Positions 60,201 to 64,000 of a DNA stretch of 64,000 nt are shown here, in pieces (position 1 is the first letter of the stretch; each line of letters begins with the position of its first letter). This DNA comes from Phoenix dactylifera (lineage: Eukaryota > Streptophyta > Magnoliopsida > Arecales > Arecaceae). The notes under the pieces were generated by a model, which ran no database searches, was not told the origin of the DNA, and saw only the letters and a program-made list of their open reading frames with translations. Where the stretch lies: assembly GCF_009389715.1 (NCBI RefSeq), contig NC_052397.1:16626129-16690128 (forward strand), read 5' to 3'. The position numbers and the translations under genes were made by a program.

Positions 60201-63123
60201 ATAATGAGGATACTACTGAATGTCTTTGACAAAATGTTAGAGTGTTCGAGTTAGTTGTATTTGTTTATTTTCTTTGTGAACGAGATGGTTTAAGGCTTGT
60301 TAATATGTTAGGGTTTTGGTAAGATGTGAGGGGATATGATACAATATTTCCTTCTGCTTTCCTCCTTTTCTTTACCTGTTGATAAGTGGTCAGTGTTGAT
60401 TAGGATTGCTTGGCCCATCTTTGACCTATTCCCACCTCTCTCTTTCTCTGTCTCTCTCTCTCAAACAGACACATACACACACAGTTCTGACAAAACTATT
60501 CAGGGGAACTTGCAAAAGTCACTAGCAAACACTGTTGAGGTTCACTACCTTGATCCTTGGCCAACAGTATCGAGGCTCGGTACCTTGATTATTGGATGCA
60601 TCCAAGCCCTAGTCTATAAAAATCTCACCCTATGTCCCAATCACATCTGTTACTCTGTTTAATTTCATTTGTGCATATTTTACAGTAAAAATCAGATATG
60701 GATCAGATGGTAATGTCGACCCAGCTATTAGCCTATCCAATTTCTCAGTCCTAATCATTTGACTAAAGTGAATTGCTGGCCACCAGTGACCTAAACCAAG
60801 ATCTCTATTTCCTTGTTTCGTCAATTCTTCAGATCTATAATCAGATCTGACCAGTCTTTCCATAGAAAATCTTAGAGGAGGTTTGAAATCCATTCATTTT
60901 CAATCCGAATTTTATCTTTTTTCATTCCCTATACCTTGCCTTGTTTAACTTCTTTCCCTAAACCTTTGGAACAAAAGGATTTGAAGAATTGAGGAAACCT
61001 TAGCCTCCCACTCTTTTATTTAACCTAGGTGTAAACCTTGGTTTTTAGATAACTATAACATCATTTCTATTAACTCTGCTTGACATGTATGATTTTTCTC
61101 TTCGTTGTTGGCTGGCTGATGTCAAATTCTAATGCTCTGACAAATTTTCATGTCAAATGAAAATTCAAACCATATGCATGCATCATAAAGGTTAGCACAT
61201 TGTTGAAACCAAGGTTTGTTGTACCAGGCCCAACCGGACAGTATGCCTTATACCATACCATACCGTACTGATTCGGTACCGATAGCTGGCACGGGAGGTG
61301 TACTGACACTCGGTATGCCGAAAAGGCGCTGTACCGTGCCGTAACAACACAGTGATAGTGTGGTACTGATACAGGGTGCGGTACCGAGATGGCGAATCTT
61401 GGTTGAAACATTGACATATTTCATATTGTATGCTTTTTAGACCAAAAAAAATGTTTTGATAATTGAAAAAAATCAGTTTTGTATCCATTTAAGAAAAACA
61501 TCAAAATGGAAATGAGATGGCTCGTGAGATACATACACTAGGTGGAATTTTGTTTGTTGTTCTCCATTTCATATAGCTGCAAAGAAATGGAGACAACAAA
61601 GGAGAAGAAAAAAGGCTTTCTCCTGACAGATGTGGTAGCCTGAGAATTTCCTCTTTCTTTGGCAGTCTTCTATCAAGTTGTCTGAATATTAACCGGAATT
61701 TTCGTAGGTTCTTTATTTGCACCCTATAGATTCTCTTCTCAATGCAGTTGAGATTTTGCTGATTACTCATGTATGGTAAGATTTTTTTTAAAAAAAGAGA
61801 AAGAAAGAAAGAATTCACCTATGAGGCACCAAAATCATGTAAATAAAGGGGCTAATTGGTTGTTTTATTTTGAATGGTTTGTTTCAATCTTTGCATTGAT
61901 TATGCAATTTTGATCCATTAGGATATATAGCTTGTGGACTTAACAGCAGTTAACAAATACCTGTTTTTCAGGGGGATAGGCACATTTTTGCTGTCCAAGG
62001 TTGGTAGATGTCTCTTATGTATTGTGGGAACTTGTAAACTTAGAATGCATGATTCAGTCATTTTTTATTTTTGTTGATTTGGTGTTATTATTTTTTGATC
62101 CTTGTTTTCTTCTCTTCATGATAACTTGTATTTACAACTTAAGGCATGTTTGGATATTTCTTCAGGTTGTTGGTCTATCTAACCTTCATTTTCTTCTAAC
62201 TTGTCCAAACCCGGCCCAGATCGTAGTCTTTGGGCTGCAGCAAGAAAAGAAAGACCCATGGAGGTCTTTTTTTTCTTTCTATAAGATTTGGGCTTGGTGA
62301 AATTTGGTTGATACAGGGCCATGCTTAAATGAATGGCCCAATCTATGAACCCTAGAACATTTTCAGCCTAATCCTGTAGGACTAGCCAAACAAGCCCTTA
62401 ATAATTTACCTTTCCTTGTGGATCACTCATTTTCATGAGCAACCCCGTTAGTATTCAGAAATCGTAGGATAAAAGTTGTTATTGAAGTTGGACTTGATGG
62501 ATTATTGAACATTATCTAGTATGATATATTAATTTCAGGATCATCTGGTTTTCCGCATGTACAATTGGTGCTTCCAAATAGTTTCAGAAATATCAATTTC
62601 TTAGGTTCTATTTTACAGATACGGATGGGTTTGTGATCCCAAGTTTGAACGTTGGAGACTCCGATTTTGGTAAACCAGATGTGCCGGGAGTAACAGATCC
62701 TAAACCTCCTCCAAAGGTTGGTCTTAAAATATTTCTTTGCTGAACTAGCTTCTATTATGCATTGGGCAGTTTTCAACAGAATCTATATCTTGATTTCCTT
62801 CATTTGAAAATTTACCTTCCAGTTGCCTTCCCTTTAAACAGGCAGTCAAGGAAGCTGAAAAGATCTACTTGGGACCTCACGGGGCTCCACCTTCTCAAGC
62901 CAAGCAGCTAGAGCTGAACGCGGCTGGGCGTAAGCAGCGTTTCAAACAGAAGCTCAAGGAAGCAGATCGTAAATTCTCTGGGACGGGGCGTGAAAACAAG
63001 GAGGAAAGCCTGAGACAACTCGTGGGCAGTAAGGTAAGCGGTGCAACCATGCCAAAAACTTCCCCACGAGATTGGCTTGACCTACATTGTCACGAGTCTC
63101 AGTTTGAGAAATACCGTCAGTAA
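57251..63123 (+). CDS. Conserved small plant protein of unknown function (143 aa)
   Basis: Exons 57251-57302, 62619-62716 and 62842-63123, all GT-AG, phases 1 and 0, give 143 residues. The start is the first ATG after a pyrimidine-rich leader. The protein is acidic at the N-terminus (PEVEEDEW), then has a DTDGFVIPSL block at about 18-27. A basic, helix-prone part follows (KIYLGPHGAPPSQAKQLEL, RKQRFKQKLKEAD), then ENKEESLRQLVG, and it ends in PRDWLDLHCHESQFEK. I recall this pattern from a family of short uncharacterised plant proteins present as one or few copies, but know no function. The basic middle could bind nucleic acid or act as a nuclear signal; that is only inference. Exon 3 contains a GTAAGC that could act as a donor, but reading through it gives the conserved ending. 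Intron 1 is 5.3 kb. Confidence 0.87.
61202..61409 (+). repeat. Dispersed CGGTACCG-type repeat, copy 2, with short inverted ends
   Basis: The left end GTTGAAACCAAGGTT and right end AATCTTGGTTGAAAC form an imperfect 15-bp inverted pair, enclosing about 180 bp rich in GGTACCG and CCATACC words. This looks like a small MITE-type element. It sits in intron 1 of the 143-residue protein gene and is related to 44792-44974. Confidence 0.75.
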
Positions 63124-63659
63124 GAACATTATCAAGAAAATTCTAAGATACATTTGTGGAACATCTTTTATATAGTCTTGAAAGCCCTTTTATCTACTTT
63201 CAAGGGATGCATCCTTGTTATGAACCCTGGATGTTTTCCATTATTACTGAATGTTTTATTCTCTATACTAAATGTATTATGTTCTATCATCCTCATCTAG
63301 TCTGGTTTCCTAGTCATTTTATCATCATCAAGGACTTTAATTGCATGTTAATTGATTGCTGTTTGAATAATGTGCTGTGCGCTTTGTGCACTGTGTTTGG
63401 TCTAGCTGCCAGTAATTCCTTTTGGTTTAGCAGCATTTTGGAGTGATTACACTAATTTGTGGTTCCTCCGATAATGGAAGTTCTTTGTCAATGTCTCTTG
63501 ATAGCATCATAGGACTGCCTCCTTTTTGTCCATTTGTAATTTTTTGAAGGGCCTGGCAGAAACTGTAAATATGATTTTAGAATCATCTTGTATGATCCTT
63601 TGAAAGGATGAAAATGTGCACTCCAGCAATCCTCTCTCATGGGAGGCTGTATCTTTCGT
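63124..63659 (+). other. 3' flank of the 143-residue protein gene
   Basis: AT-rich sequence after the stop codon, probably including the 3' UTR. No further gene recognised. Confidence 0.5.
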
Positions 63660-63935
63660 CTAGGGGTGCAAATGGGTCGGGATGGGTCGGGTCTTGAGTG
63701 ACTCCGATCCGATCTGGTTTCTTGTTTGGGTCTTAATTTTGGACCAGATCCGACCCCATTGAAGATCGGGTCGGGTTGGGTTCACGACTGCAATTTTTGA
63801 TCCAATGGGTCATTCGGGTTGGGTCGGGTCGGGTCCATGTATAACTTAGACTTGATCCAAAAAATTCAGGTCTGGGTTGGATATAATCCAGGTCGGGTTC
63901 GGGTCCGGGTCTAGGTCCAAAATTGAAGAGAAAAA
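63660..63935. repeat. GGGTCGGGT-rich low-complexity repeat
   Basis: It starts TAGGGGTGCAAATGGGTCGGG and carries many GGGTC and CGGGT words downstream of the 143-residue protein gene. This kind of sequence is a common decayed plant repeat. No coding capacity is recognised. Confidence 0.7.
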
Positions 63936-64000
63936 TGGGCATATTCACATCAGAAATTTCAAGTTTTTGAAACTAACACAGAGCTTTTGATAAGAAATCC

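Overview
This is a stretch of plant nuclear DNA. It has long introns, split genes with GT-AG junctions, (AT)n and (CT)n microsatellites, Ty3/gypsy and Ty1/copia retroelements, and protein families found in land plants (RUS/DUF647, ZIP, isoprenylated HMA proteins, BAH-Agenet readers). Gene style and repeat content fit an angiosperm, perhaps a monocot such as a palm. The species assignment is an inference of low confidence.

Layout. (1) 1-8942, minus strand: most of a BAH plus double-Agenet chromatin-reader gene, running off the left edge. A 1.7-kb solo-LTR-like insertion lies in one intron. (2) 8943-12631: its leader and promoter, then gene-poor DNA. (3) 12632-18724: a young Ty3/gypsy chromovirus with 367-bp LTRs, a 5-bp target duplication and one long but internally deleted Gag-Pol frame. 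(4) 19612-29469: about 9.9 kb of tandem repeat, unit about 905 bp, 11 landmark copies, with a three-unit higher-order arrangement. The units carry decayed minus-strand coding sequence, so a gene fragment seems to have been amplified. A Ty1/copia 3' end abuts it on the right. (5) 30921-34393, minus: a complete four-exon ZIP metal transporter. (6) 34460-39166: gene-poor. (7) 39167-43575, minus: a complete ten-exon RUS4-like DUF647 gene. (8) 45626-49752, minus: a complete five-exon heavy-metal-associated isoprenylated protein (HIPP) gene with two HMA domains. (9) 49990-57250: gene-poor, with old repeats. (10) 57251-63123, plus: a three-exon gene for a conserved 143-residue plant protein with a 5.3-kb first intron.

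The genes do not form a pathway. Two (ZIP and HIPP) bind or move metals, but they are 11 kb apart and nothing in the sequence links their regulation. Exon joins were derived by eye from reading frame, intron phase and splice dinucleotides. The strongest unusual signal is the higher-order, gene-derived tandem array at 19.6-29.5 kb.
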